Shown here piece after piece: positions 1 to 7,220 of a stretch of DNA of 64,000 bases (position 1 is the stretch's first letter; every line of letters begins with the position of its first letter). A program made the translations under genes and the position numbers. The stretch spans positions 1 to 64,000 of the forward strand of contig NZ_WTLB01000013.1 in assembly GCF_011378855.1 (NCBI RefSeq). Direction: 5' to 3'. The DNA is from Pseudoalteromonas sp. Z1A8 (lineage in GTDB: Bacteria > Pseudomonadota > Gammaproteobacteria > Enterobacterales > Alteromonadaceae). The notes below the pieces were generated by a model. That model made no database searches. It was given only the letters and a program-made list of their open reading frames with translations, and had not been told where the DNA came from.

Positions 1-1
1 A

Positions 2-49
2 ATAGGCGCTGTGGAGTTAAATCCAGAGCAACACAAAGAAGCTGCTTAA
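2..49 (+). other. C-terminal codons of an unidentified gene cut by the window edge
   Basis: An open frame enters from the left edge and stops with TAA at 47-49, giving only IGAVELNPEQHKEAA. It is too short to assign. Its position beside an insertion sequence, and the sequence just after it, would fit the end of another transposase, but that is a guess. Positions 50-146 hold no recognisable gene. Confidence 0.2.
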
Positions 50-146
50 CAATTTAGGCGACAACTGTCTTGAAAAACGCCGTAAATTCCAAATTCGAAT
101 AAGCATACTCAGAGAGCGCATCAACCAAAAAATTAACAAGACATAT

Positions 147-158
147 ATGGACGCTCCC
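147..158 (+). repeat. Left subterminal inverted repeat of the IS
   Basis: ATGGACGCTCCC reads on the plus strand here and recurs as its exact reverse complement at 1661-1672. All 12 positions match. Confidence 0.85.
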
Positions 159-456
159 TTGAAGTCAAGACGAGCTAATGTATAAACATCAAAATTGATG
201 CCTTTATTTTATTATCATGTATCCCATTTCACAGTCATGATGCGTCACAAGCTTGCTGAAAAGCAAAGGTACTGACATATATTCGAGCTATGGTGTCATG
301 ATTGTCATGCGCCATGCTCCTAATGAGCTTCGTACCAAGGGACCTAAAAAATATTCACCCAAACGAGATTTAATCTCGTGTCTTTATCTGGTTAACCTTG
401 GTTAGCGTGCGCTTTTTGTTTCATTATAAGTGAAGTACATACAGGATAAGCGTATG

Positions 457-529
457 TTACGACTTAAGTGCCCAAACACCCACTCAGGTTTTAAAACCTA
501 TGTCTTCGACGGGCTGTCTTAAGTCGTAA
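457..529 (-). ncRNA. Candidate structured RNA (bridge RNA/seekRNA-like) in the IS 3' non-coding end
   Basis: This lies downstream of the transposase inside the element. A perfect 12-bp inverted repeat (TTACGACTTAAG at 457-468, CTTAAGTCGTAA at 518-529) encloses a further GCCC/GGGC pairing (470-473 with 511-514) and a perfect 14-bp palindrome AGGTTTTAAAACCT at 486-499. Alternative pairing of ACACCC (476-481) with GGGTGT (534-539) is also possible. Smaller hairpins lie further on at 363-379 (ACGAGAT, loop TTA, ATCTCGT) and 187-200. IS1111 elements encode a guide RNA in this position; assigning it here is inference from position and foldability. RNA limits and guide loops are not determined. Confidence 0.35.
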
Positions 530-563
530 ACTCGGGTGTGATTGGTGTGTAAAATACGCATAA

Positions 564-689
564 TTAAGCATCCTTTTGTGTATTCTGCACAAACTGAGGT
601 GAGTAGAGAGTTTGCTTGGTCAGCAATATCCACATCAGTCGCGCCAATCTGTGTGCGGTGGCGACTACCACACAATTAAAGTGTTTTTT
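564..689 (-). other. Slippery heptamer and -1 frame extension of the IS transposase
   Basis: On the minus strand the transposase frame meets A AAA AAC (689-683), which has exactly the X XXY YYZ phasing of a -1 slippery site. It terminates 16 bases further on at TAG (667-665). A -1 shift at the heptamer opens 39 more codons, ending at TAA (566-564). The new tail contains VVVATAHRLARLMWILL, the conserved end expected of IS110-family transposases (pattern VAxAxKLARIxWALL). The full-length protein therefore needs either ribosomal frameshifting here or one more A in the run of six. The sequence alone cannot separate programmed frameshifting from a one-base deletion mutation or sequencing error. 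Confidence 0.7.
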
Positions 690-1597
690 CTCGCGAACTG
701 GTTTATCCACTGGCTTAGCGCATCTGTTTTATGGTGGCTTCTGGCGATAAGGGCGCGAGCACCGTGAATAAGTTGTTTTCGTAGGTAACTGTTGCCGCGT
801 TTAGTAATACCAGACATTTTACTTTTATCGCCTGATGCGTATTGTTTAGGTGTTAATCCTAGCCACACACCGAGTTCTTTTGCGCTCTTAAATGCCTGAC
901 CGTTCCCGATTGATGCTGCATAGACTGAGGCATTGAGTACACCCACGCCAGGGATAGAGTGAAGTATTTTAGCGTTTGTATCCCGTTCAACGTGTGCAGT
1001 AAGCATCGCTTCAATAGCTTTAATGCGTTTAACAAGGGTTTTGTATTCGGTGTAAATATCACTCACCATTATGCGCAGCTGAGGGCGAAGCTCAGAATCA
1101 CTTTCTAAGGCAATTATCCCTTGCTCAAACGCCTTAATACCGACAGGAAATACATACCCAAAATCGACCAATAAACCGCGTAACTGGTTGGTTGCAGCAA
1201 TCCTGTTTTGCAGAAGTCGCTCACGTATCTTATGGAGCATGAGTATTTCTTGCTGAGCTTCGGTTTTAATAGGAACGAATTTAATATGAGGGCGTAAGCT
1301 TGCTTCATAGATAGCAAGTGCATCGTTACTGTCGTTTTTATTACCGCGAACAAAGGGGGTAACGTGTTGTGCAGGAATAAGGTCAACGGTATGACCGTAA
1401 GACGAAAATACTCTTCCCCAGTAGTGGGAAGAATAACAGGCTTCCATCACCACGCGGCACGGAGGGGTATTAGCTAAGAAGGCGTTGAGTTTAGCTCTGT
1501 TTAAGCGTTTATTGCATTCTCTTTTATGGTTAGAATTAAAGCCAGCGACTTGGAATACATTTTTTGCCAAATCAATTGATAATGTGCTAATTTTCAT
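665..1597 (-). CDS. IS110-family (IS1111-group) transposase, zero-frame product
   Basis: A serine/DEDD-type recombinase that moves the element. The N-terminal DEDD (RuvC-like) domain is visible as SIDLAKNVFQV near residue 7, VVMEACYSSHYW near 49 and NKNDSNDALAIYEA near 86. The C-terminal Tnp-IS116/IS110/IS902 domain is visible as SIPGVGVLNASVYAASIGN and LTPKQYASGDKSKMSGITKRG. In this family the second domain carries the catalytic serine. The zero-frame protein is 310 residues and ends abruptly in KNTLIVW, short of the usual conserved tail, which is present in the -1 frame just beyond. The gene may be active only through frameshifting, or it may be a recent pseudogene. Confidence 0.9.
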   Translation of the reverse strand: MKISTLSIDLAKNVFQVAGFNSNHKRECNKRLNRAKLNAFLANTPPCRVVMEACYSSHYWGRVFSSYGHTVDLIPAQHVTPFVRGNKNDSNDALAIYEASLRPHIKFVPIKTEAQQEILMLHKIRERLLQNRIAATNQLRGLLVDFGYVFPVGIKAFEQGIIALESDSELRPQLRIMVSDIYTEYKTLVKRIKAIEAMLTAHVERDTNAKILHSIPGVGVLNASVYAASIGNGQAFKSAKELGVWLGLTPKQYASGDKSKMSGITKRGNSYLRKQLIHGARALIARSHHKTDALSQWINQFARKNTLIVW

Positions 1598-1660
1598 GAA
1601 GGACGTTCCCTTTTAACTGAGTGAGTTCAATTACCAGTTTGGCGCATTGACGCCGTTTTG

Positions 1661-1672
1661 GGGAGCGTCCAT
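1661..1672 (-). repeat. Right subterminal inverted repeat of the IS
   Basis: The minus strand reads ATGGACGCTCCC, identical to the plus strand at 147-158. It lies 63 bases upstream of the transposase start. Confidence 0.85.
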
Positions 1673-1681
1673 CTCATCACC

Positions 1682-2015
1682 CATCCTAAATTTTTGCGAA
1701 AAAGCCAACAAAAACATCATGAAGAGTACATTATTATAAATAATGAATCACGCAAAAAGCTGAGCTATGTAGACAAAATGAAAGTAAAAGTAGATAGCCC
1801 AATGGGGCGACGATAGCTGTTTATTAAAGAATGGCAAACGACTAGGCTGTATTGAACCGGCTTTCCTTCAAATAAAAAGCGGAACATTACAGTGAATAAA
1901 GGGATGAATAAATTGACCTTACGGGGTCAAACGAAAGTGAATGCCTTACTTCACGCTGCGGCAACTGTATTGTCTTGTTCATAATATAGAAAAACTGCAA
2001 AACACGATGCATTAA
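1682..2015 (+). pseudogene. Decayed C-terminal end of a DDE transposase (IS1182/IS5-like)
   Basis: Translation needs at least three frame changes. From 1682 one frame reads HPKFLRKSQQKHHEEY and then KMKVKVDSPMGRR before a stop at 1814. A second frame gives GCIEPAFLQIKSG (about 1845-1890). A third, from 1892, gives MNKLTLRGQTKVNALLHAAA and stops at 1982. A last switch gives NIEKLQNTMH ending at 2015. This order (DSPxGR, then IEPVFxxI, then a LRGxxKV stretch, then HNIEKL) matches the end of IS1182-type transposases. The N-terminal half is absent. The IS110 element abuts it, so insertion with later deletion is plausible. Positions 2016-2224 hold nothing I can identify. Confidence 0.55.
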
Positions 2016-2224
2016 GAAGGGTAAGCCCTTTTAACCTAAATAAAAGCCACTCAACCACTCGTAACCACTTCCAAAACGCCAATTTAAACAACACCAAACA
2101 CTTCTTTATATGCTGCGTAAAAATACAGTAATCGATTGAACCAAAATAGGAACTCAGCTATGGTTTGTTTATCAATAAAAACAAATTAAAAAACGAGTTA
2201 ATCTACAGGCTCGTTATATTTTTC

Positions 2225-2518
2225 TTAGAGTGCGGAGTTAACATCCATGCTTTTATGCAATATCCGCACTATAAATATCTGGTTGTTCTTATATTCTTTG
2301 TAATAAATTACATGGCTAGCTTGCGGATATTTACTATAGCCTTCTCTAATGTAATCACAGTTAATGCCTAGCTCGGGATCAATCGATAATAAATGAAACG
2401 TATTATCTAATACTTTAAGGTAATCATTTCGCTGGGAAAGTCCCCACGTTATTTGAGTATATTTAGCTATTTTTATTAAGTCTGTTTTTGCTTTCGAAGA
2501 TAATACAAACTTATCCAT
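2225..2518 (-). CDS. parE: ParE/RelE-type toxin of a ParDE system
   Basis: A 97-residue protein of the ParE toxin family (RelE/ParE superfamily fold). Members of this branch usually poison DNA gyrase and are held inactive by the partner antitoxin. Visible family features are the N-terminal VLSSKAKTDLIKIAKYT helix region, the middle YLKVLDNTFHLLSIDPELGI segment and the C-terminal strand VIYYKEYKNNQIFIVRILH. Its ATG overlaps the antitoxin stop codon by one base (TAATG at 2520-2516), so the two are translationally coupled. The pair sits among mobile-element remnants, which fits horizontal acquisition. Gyrase as the target is inferred from the family and not visible in the sequence. Confidence 0.85.
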   Translation of the reverse strand: MDKFVLSSKAKTDLIKIAKYTQITWGLSQRNDYLKVLDNTFHLLSIDPELGINCDYIREGYSKYPQASHVIYYKEYKNNQIFIVRILHKSMDVNSAL

Positions 2519-2757
2519 TAATGGTTATCTTTATCTAATTCAGTTAATAGGTTCTCATAGCTGTACTCGGCAACACCGCTTTGCTCACCTTGGATTAGCA
2601 TATTACGTAAATTTAATAACTTAGCTTCTTGGTCTTCCAAAGCTCTTAATCCAGCTCTAATAATTTCACTTGCAGAGCCATAACGACCAGTGTTAAGTTG
2701 TTGGTTTATAAACTGATCGAAGTGATCGCCTAATGTTACGCTTGTATTTTTAGCCAT
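2518..2757 (-). CDS. parD: ParD-type antitoxin (ribbon-helix-helix)
   Basis: A 79-residue antitoxin with an N-terminal ribbon-helix-helix DNA-binding domain (MAKNTSVTLGDHFDQFINQQ, then GRYGSASEIIRAGLRALE) and an acidic C-terminal tail that should wrap the toxin. ParD proteins dimerise, neutralise ParE and repress their own promoter. I chose the ATG at 2757 because GAGG lies nine bases before it. An upstream in-frame ATG at 2772 would place that ribosome site inside the gene. It is the first gene of the operon and overlaps parE by one base. Confidence 0.85.
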   Translation of the reverse strand: MAKNTSVTLGDHFDQFINQQLNTGRYGSASEIIRAGLRALEDQEAKLLNLRNMLIQGEQSGVAEYSYENLLTELDKDNH

Positions 2758-2784
2758 AATATAAAACCTCATAAGTACCTAGAT

Positions 2785-2796
2785 ATAATATATTAT
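2785..2796 (-). promoter_or_regulatory. Candidate parDE promoter/operator palindrome
   Basis: ATAATATATTAT is a perfect 12-bp palindrome 28 bases upstream of the parD start. On the minus strand, TTGTTA (-35-like) and TATATT (-10-like) are separated by 17 bases and overlap it. Autorepression by ParD at such a site is typical of the family; binding here is inference. Confidence 0.4.
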
Positions 2797-3080
2797 GGTA
2801 TAAAAAATATAACAAGTCACTTAAAAGGACAAATAACAATTGGTTTTGGTTTTTGCTCCTGCGTTGCTTATTTTAACCAACCACCTGTATCGAGAGTTGC
2901 GCCTTTGGCGGAGTGTGGGATTAGCAAATGCTTTTCAGCAGTGAGGACTGCATCACACGAACAATATTGATGAAGCGTACACAGAGAATTATGTAGGCCA
3001 TAGGCGCTATCGTGGCCCTGAAGTGCTGGTATCGCTCCGATAAATATTAGATCTGACTGACGAGGTTAATAAATTAACGT

Positions 3081-3131
3081 GACACCCATCTTAATTGGGA
3101 TAGCTTTGTTTGTTCAATTAAGGTGCCTGTC
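3081..3131. repeat. REP-like imperfect inverted repeat in a gene-free stretch
   Basis: A 17-base arm (GACACCCATCTTAATTG, 3081-3097) pairs with 3115-3131 with three mismatches around a 17-base loop. The GTGACACC/GGTGCCTGTC style resembles palindromes left near REP-associated or IS200-like transposases, but none is present. The surrounding stretch 2797-3229 contains no gene I can support; only short, broken frames occur. Confidence 0.4.
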
Positions 3132-3229
3132 TTGCTTTTTCTTGTTATATAAATTAGCTGTTTATGTGCGTCGACACTCAAATAAGTTTATAGTAAGGTA
3201 ATTATTGTTCGCTTGCCTATACGCAATAG

Positions 3230-3254
3230 AAAAGGCTGCAATGTGCAGCCTTTT
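3230..3254 (-). terminator. Rho-independent terminator after the DsbA-family gene
   Basis: A perfect 11-bp stem, AAAAGGCTGCA with TGCAGCCTTTT, closes a 3-base loop. It lies just beyond the stop codon of the minus-strand gene and is A/T-flanked, so it could work in both directions. Confidence 0.8.
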
Positions 3255-3280
3255 GAAGTGTTAAACAACAATTTTACTCG

Positions 3281-3940
3281 CTAAGCGTCTTGCTTGGCTT
3301 CTTCTTCACTAATTTGTTTTAGTGCTTGAATGAATGAGTCGCTTGGTTGTCCGCCAGTAAGTGCATATTTATCGTTTATGATAAATGTAGGGACTGAAGT
3401 AATACCCATTTGTTTAAAGTTGTCTTGCTCTTGGCGTACGTCTTGTACGTATTTGTCTGAATGTAGAATACCGCGCGCAGTTTCTTTATCAAGACCTACT
3501 TTTTCAACAACGTCGAGCAGTGCTTCTTCTTGATTTAAGTATTTTAAATCTGTGAAATGCGCTTCAAAAAAGGCGAGTTTTAACTCGGTTTGCTTACCTT
3601 CTTCACGTGCCCACATTAATAAACGATGCAAATCAAAGCTGTTGATCATGATGCGTTTGCCATCAAAATTAAAGGTAAATCCAGCACGTTGACCTGCTTC
3701 GAACATGTTTTTACGATTTTCGTCGCCTTGCTCTTCACTTAAGTTGTACTTTTGCATTAAGTGTTCGTTTAAGTCTTGACCTTCAATTGGCATATCTGGA
3801 TTTAGTTCAAAAGGATGCCATGTAATATCTGCGCTCATTTCGTCTTTAAGTTGCTCTAGTGCAGTTTCTAGGTTTTTATAACCCACTACACACCAAGGGC
3901 ACATTACGTCTGAAACGATATCAATTTTAAAGTTTTTCAT
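3281..3940 (-). CDS. DsbA-family (FrnE-like) thiol oxidoreductase
   Basis: A 219-residue DsbA-like thioredoxin-fold protein. The active-site CPWC is at residues 14-17 (SDVMCPWCVVG). The helical insert follows, and the cis-proline loop appears as GITSVPTFIINDKYALTGGQPS near residues 178-200. There is no signal peptide, so unlike periplasmic DsbA it should act in the cytoplasm, as FrnE-type proteins do. These are linked to disulfide handling and oxidative stress in other bacteria; the substrate here is unknown. The gene stands alone, with its own terminator and an AAGGAT ribosome site upstream. Confidence 0.85.
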   Translation of the reverse strand: MKNFKIDIVSDVMCPWCVVGYKNLETALEQLKDEMSADITWHPFELNPDMPIEGQDLNEHLMQKYNLSEEQGDENRKNMFEAGQRAGFTFNFDGKRIMINSFDLHRLLMWAREEGKQTELKLAFFEAHFTDLKYLNQEEALLDVVEKVGLDKETARGILHSDKYVQDVRQEQDNFKQMGITSVPTFIINDKYALTGGQPSDSFIQALKQISEEEAKQDA

Positions 3941-4023
3941 ATTTATCCTTTTGAGGATTGCTTATAACTAAGTATAAAAAAGGATATTGGGACGAAGTAT
4001 GCATTATCAATCCTCAAACTAAA

Positions 4024-4047
4024 AAGAGCAGCTAAACAGCTGCTCTT
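4024..4047 (-). terminator. Terminator hairpin after the M24 peptidase gene
   Basis: AAGAGCAGCT pairs with AGCTGCTCTT around the loop AAAC. On the minus strand the stem is followed by an A/T-rich tract. It lies 15 bases beyond the peptidase stop codon. Confidence 0.75.
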
Positions 4048-4061
4048 GAAGGTAATCAGTT

Positions 4062-5282
4062 TTAGGCGTTAAGCCCAAATGGGTCATCGATGCTGTGGCT
4101 AGGCTCTGTAAACCAATGAGGGCCGTTGTCGGTCATGTAAAAATGATCTTCTAAACGTACGCCAAATTCATCGGGTATAACTAACATTGGCTCGTTACTA
4201 AAGCACATGCCAGGGGCAAGTGGGGTTTTATCACCGCCAACTAAGTATGGCCATTCGTGAATATCTAGCCCAATACCGTGGCCCGTTCTATGTGGGCAAC
4301 CCGGTGTTTGATACTGCGGCCCGAGCCCTTGCGCGGCTAAATAGTTACGTGCGCCAGCGTCTACGTCTTCGCAGGTAGCGCCAATTTTAGCTGCATTAAA
4401 TGCCGCCATTTGCGCTGCTTTTTCGTGATCCCAAAACATGCGTTGGCGCATTGTTGGTTCGCCAAATACATAAGTACGGGTTATATCTGATAGGTAATCG
4501 TGTACTTTACAGCCGGTATCTATTAATACCATATCGCCTTTTTTAAGTACTTGAGCGTCTTTAACACCGTGCGGGAAAGACGTTGCAACACCAAATAAAA
4601 CAATACAAAAATAGTTACCTGGCGCACCTACTTTTTGATGTGCTTGCTTAATAAAGGCTTCTACTTCGGTGGTGGTTATTCCCTCATAAAGCATGCTTGC
4701 TGTGGCTTGATGTACGGCTAAGGTCATGTCCATCGCGCGCTGCATTAAGCTAAGTTCATTAACTGATTTATGCATGCGGCAATGCGCCGTTACGGGTTGT
4801 GCATTTATGAGTGTTAAACCCGTTTGCGCTTTATTAATGCCGTCGAATATAAAAAATTGCGCGCTTTCATCAATGCCAATGGTTGCGTTTTCATTAATGT
4901 TTAGTTTTTTTAGCACTTCGACAAAGAGTGCATAAGGGTTTTCGTGCTCTTGCCATCCGTGAATAGGCCCATCTATTACTTTAAACCCGTTTAATGAGCC
5001 AATCTCAAAGTACGGTGCTATATATTGAACGTCACCAAGGGCGGGTAATATTGCGCCAACCATACGCTCGCTCGCGTACCATTTCATGCCTGTAAAGTAG
5101 GTTAGATTGGTGCCAGCGTTTAAATAAATTGCATCTATGTTGTTTGCTAGCATATACGCTTGCGCCTTGGCTATGCGCTCTAAATGTTCGTCAGCAGCAA
5201 TAGGGGTTAGCGTTTGCGTCATATTACTTAAGCTTGCCAGCGCTTGCTCGCTTGATTGTGTACCTATACCTATGGTGGTCAT
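4062..5282 (-). CDS. M24-family metallopeptidase (Xaa-Pro aminopeptidase-like)
   Basis: A 406-residue protein with the creatinase/prolidase architecture: an N-terminal creatinase-type domain (about 30-165) and a C-terminal 'pita-bread' M24 catalytic domain. The five metal ligands of the family are all present: D255 (LIDTG), D266 (SDITRT), H335 (HRTGHGIG), E364 (SNEPM) and E378 (RLEDH). It should be an active two-metal cytoplasmic enzyme. Candidate substrates are Xaa-Pro peptides, but the same fold includes creatinase and ectoine hydrolase, so substrate is not fixed. It lies 73 bases downstream of the flavin reductase gene on the same strand and may be co-transcribed with it. Confidence 0.85.
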   Translation of the reverse strand: MTTIGIGTQSSEQALASLSNMTQTLTPIAADEHLERIAKAQAYMLANNIDAIYLNAGTNLTYFTGMKWYASERMVGAILPALGDVQYIAPYFEIGSLNGFKVIDGPIHGWQEHENPYALFVEVLKKLNINENATIGIDESAQFFIFDGINKAQTGLTLINAQPVTAHCRMHKSVNELSLMQRAMDMTLAVHQATASMLYEGITTTEVEAFIKQAHQKVGAPGNYFCIVLFGVATSFPHGVKDAQVLKKGDMVLIDTGCKVHDYLSDITRTYVFGEPTMRQRMFWDHEKAAQMAAFNAAKIGATCEDVDAGARNYLAAQGLGPQYQTPGCPHRTGHGIGLDIHEWPYLVGGDKTPLAPGMCFSNEPMLVIPDEFGVRLEDHFYMTDNGPHWFTEPSHSIDDPFGLNA

Positions 5283-5355
5283 GTTTTTCTCCTTGGTTTT
5301 TAGGCATTGTGCGCAATGTGAAAAGGGAATTCAATTTTATGAGATAACATGCGCG

Positions 5356-5967
5356 CTAAGGTTTTTTTGCATAAGGCAGGCGCATTAATTTATTACTTGT
5401 GTGGTAGCTATCAAGCCCGGTTACTGCAACTGTTTCTATTGCTTGTAAATCTAAAAAGCCATCACTTTGTAGTGCTGCTTTATCTACATATACATCCATA
5501 ATTTCGCCAATAACAAGCTCGGTACCATTGATGGCTAAATGTTGGTTTTCTACAAATTTAACCGAGTACTTTAAACGGCTTTCTTGTACAAAAGGCGCTG
5601 CAAAGTCGTTTAAGTACTCAGGTGTTAAGCCTGTAGCGTCAAACTCAGACTCGTCTTTATCGTAACGGGCTGAAGTTTGATGAGCTTGCTTATAAATTGA
5701 CTTATTCACTTGGTTTATGGTGTAAATGCCCGTTTGTAAAATATTTTCAAACGTATGACGCGGCACACTGTGAGGGCGTATTATCATTGCGACTAACGGT
5801 GGATTTGCACCTAAGTGAATAACGGAGCTGACAATAGATAGGTTGGTATTGCCAAGTAAGTCTTGCGTACCAATTAAATTAGCGCTTTTAAAACCCGAAA
5901 GAGAATTAATTAAATGAGTACGGGTATGTTTTTCAAGTGCGTCTATTTGCGCTTTAGTAAAATGCAT
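5356..5967 (-). CDS. Flavin reductase-like protein (FMN-binding split barrel)
   Basis: A 203-residue protein of the flavin reductase-like domain family, which binds FMN and reduces flavin or serves a partner monooxygenase. Recognisable stretches are NTNLSIVSSVIHLGANPPLVAM, PRHTFENILQTGIYTIN and YDKDESEFDATGLTP, followed by a typical GEIMDVYVD strand. There is no signal peptide. It lies nine bases downstream of the SDR gene and is the third gene of a tightly packed minus-strand operon with a DCC-family protein and an SDR. Together they look like a small cytoplasmic redox set, but no common substrate can be read from the sequence. Confidence 0.8.
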   Translation of the reverse strand: MHFTKAQIDALEKHTRTHLINSLSGFKSANLIGTQDLLGNTNLSIVSSVIHLGANPPLVAMIIRPHSVPRHTFENILQTGIYTINQVNKSIYKQAHQTSARYDKDESEFDATGLTPEYLNDFAAPFVQESRLKYSVKFVENQHLAINGTELVIGEIMDVYVDKAALQSDGFLDLQAIETVAVTGLDSYHTSNKLMRLPYAKKP

Positions 5968-5976
5968 TAAAAGTCC

Positions 5977-6705
5977 TTACCACGGTATTGTAGAGCCTTG
6001 CCAATCTAAATAAGCAGGTTCACCGTTTAGTTTTAAATCAGGGTTATTGTTTGTTAATTCAAAAAGTTGCTTAGCTACAAATTCAGGTGTAAATAATTTA
6101 CCTGCAGGTACGTTTTTTTGAAAAGATTTTGAGAGTTCTGTATCGGTGGTGCCTGGATGAAACAAAATGAGTTTGGTATTTTTAGCACGACGAGCAAGCT
6201 CTATAGCAGCGGTTTTAAATAGCATATTAAGCGCGGCTTTAGACGCTCTGTAAGTATACCAACCACCTAATTTATTATCGTTTATGCTGCCTACGCGCGC
6301 ACTTAGTGCTGTAATTGTGCACTGCGTTTTATGGGTTAACAGCGGCAATATACTTTGCAAGCACAGCAATGGGGTGAGGGTGTTTGCACTTATAATCTCA
6401 TTAAAATAATCAGCATTTAAATCTTCTAATTTTTTCTCTGGCATGTGCTTAGCGTTATGAAGTTTACCATTGAATATAATAACTTGGTGTAAATCGGCTT
6501 GCGTGTCTTTTAAGTGCTGGGTAAAAATAGCCAAGCTTTTTGCGCTGTAGTCAGTGCTAAAGTGCTCAATATTTGTTGAGGCACTACTGCGGTATTCACT
6601 TGAGCTTACACACAGTACTTTAAATTGCGATGCATGGTTATTTAAGTGCTCAATATACGCTTTTGCAATTGCGCTGCTTGCGCCAAATAAAACAATGGTT
6701 TTCAT
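5977..6705 (-). CDS. SDR-family oxidoreductase (C-factor-like)
   Basis: A 242-residue short-chain dehydrogenase/reductase. The N-terminal Rossmann glycine motif is GASSAIAKAY (residues 8-17). The catalytic set is S at ITALSARVG and YTYRASKAALNM (YxxxK). The C-terminal HPGTTDTELSKSF is typical of the C-factor/CsgA-like branch, which is NAD(P)-dependent. The substrate is unknown. Its ATG overlaps the upstream DCC gene stop in an ATGA (4-base overlap, 6705-6702), so the two are translated as a coupled pair. Confidence 0.85.
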   Translation of the reverse strand: MKTIVLFGASSAIAKAYIEHLNNHASQFKVLCVSSSEYRSSASTNIEHFSTDYSAKSLAIFTQHLKDTQADLHQVIIFNGKLHNAKHMPEKKLEDLNADYFNEIISANTLTPLLCLQSILPLLTHKTQCTITALSARVGSINDNKLGGWYTYRASKAALNMLFKTAAIELARRAKNTKLILFHPGTTDTELSKSFQKNVPAGKLFTPEFVAKQLFELTNNNPDLKLNGEPAYLDWQGSTIPW

Positions 6706-7100
6706 TTATCACCTTTTGGTTTTATACCGCATTGGCCGTTACTGCACTGAGTATTTGGCATTAAAAAGCGACTGATGGGGTGCCGATACTTAGCAAATAA
6801 CAGGTATCCGCAGTCAGCGAAAAAGCGAATTATTGGCAAGCGAAAAATTTTCAACCAGCCGTGTTTACCCACTATTTTCCATGCTTCGTACGTTACATCA
6901 AGCCCGTAAATCATTTCACCTGATTGCTTTTGAGCTTGCAGGTAGTTCATTGCTTTGTCTTTATCAATATACGAGTAGCGTTCACTAAAATCGGTGGCGT
7001 TAAGATCTTCAAACGCAATTTTATTGTCAGTATCAAACTGCTTTAGTTGTGTCATTTCGGTGCTGCAAAGAGGGCAGTTGCCATCGTAAAAAATGATCAT
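6702..7100 (-). CDS. DCC-family thiol-disulfide oxidoreductase (DUF393)
   Basis: A 132-residue protein of the DCC family, named for the conserved Asp-Cys-Cys motif at its start: FYDGNCPLCSTEM (residues 4-16), a thioredoxin-like CxxC site. The conserved region GEMIYGLDVTYEAWKIVG follows. It is the first gene of the operon DCC-SDR-flavin reductase and is transcribed divergently from ppc across 120 bases. Family members are thought to carry out thiol-disulfide chemistry, but no physiological role is established. Confidence 0.8.
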   Translation of the reverse strand: MIIFYDGNCPLCSTEMTQLKQFDTDNKIAFEDLNATDFSERYSYIDKDKAMNYLQAQKQSGEMIYGLDVTYEAWKIVGKHGWLKIFRLPIIRFFADCGYLLFAKYRHPISRFLMPNTQCSNGQCGIKPKGDK

Positions 7101-7220
7101 AAAATAGGTTAGCGTTTATTTTTCATATACTTTTTTACGACATAGCATTGCAAATGGATCTATTAAATTTTGCTCCATGATGATATTAATAGCACTCCAC
7201 GAAACAAAGGAGAATGAGAA

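Larger units (their letters stand above)
147..1672 (-). mobile_element. IS110-family (IS1111-like) insertion sequence
   Basis: The element is defined by its transposase on the minus strand and by a perfect 12-bp inverted repeat, ATGGACGCTCCC, at 147-158 on the plus strand and at 1672-1661 on the minus strand. IS1111-group members of the IS110 family are known for short subterminal inverted repeats, so the true ends should lie a few bases outside these coordinates. The non-coding stretch is short upstream of the transposase (63 bases, 1598-1660) and long downstream (about 400 bases, 159-563). That asymmetry fits the IS1111 group, whose guide RNA (bridge RNA or seekRNA) lies 3' of the transposase. 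No target duplication is visible, as expected for the family. Confidence 0.85.

Noticed and set aside
2165-2371. Plus-strand frame of 68 codons
   Set aside because: It is antisense to parE, which has a clear family match, and has no homology features of its own.
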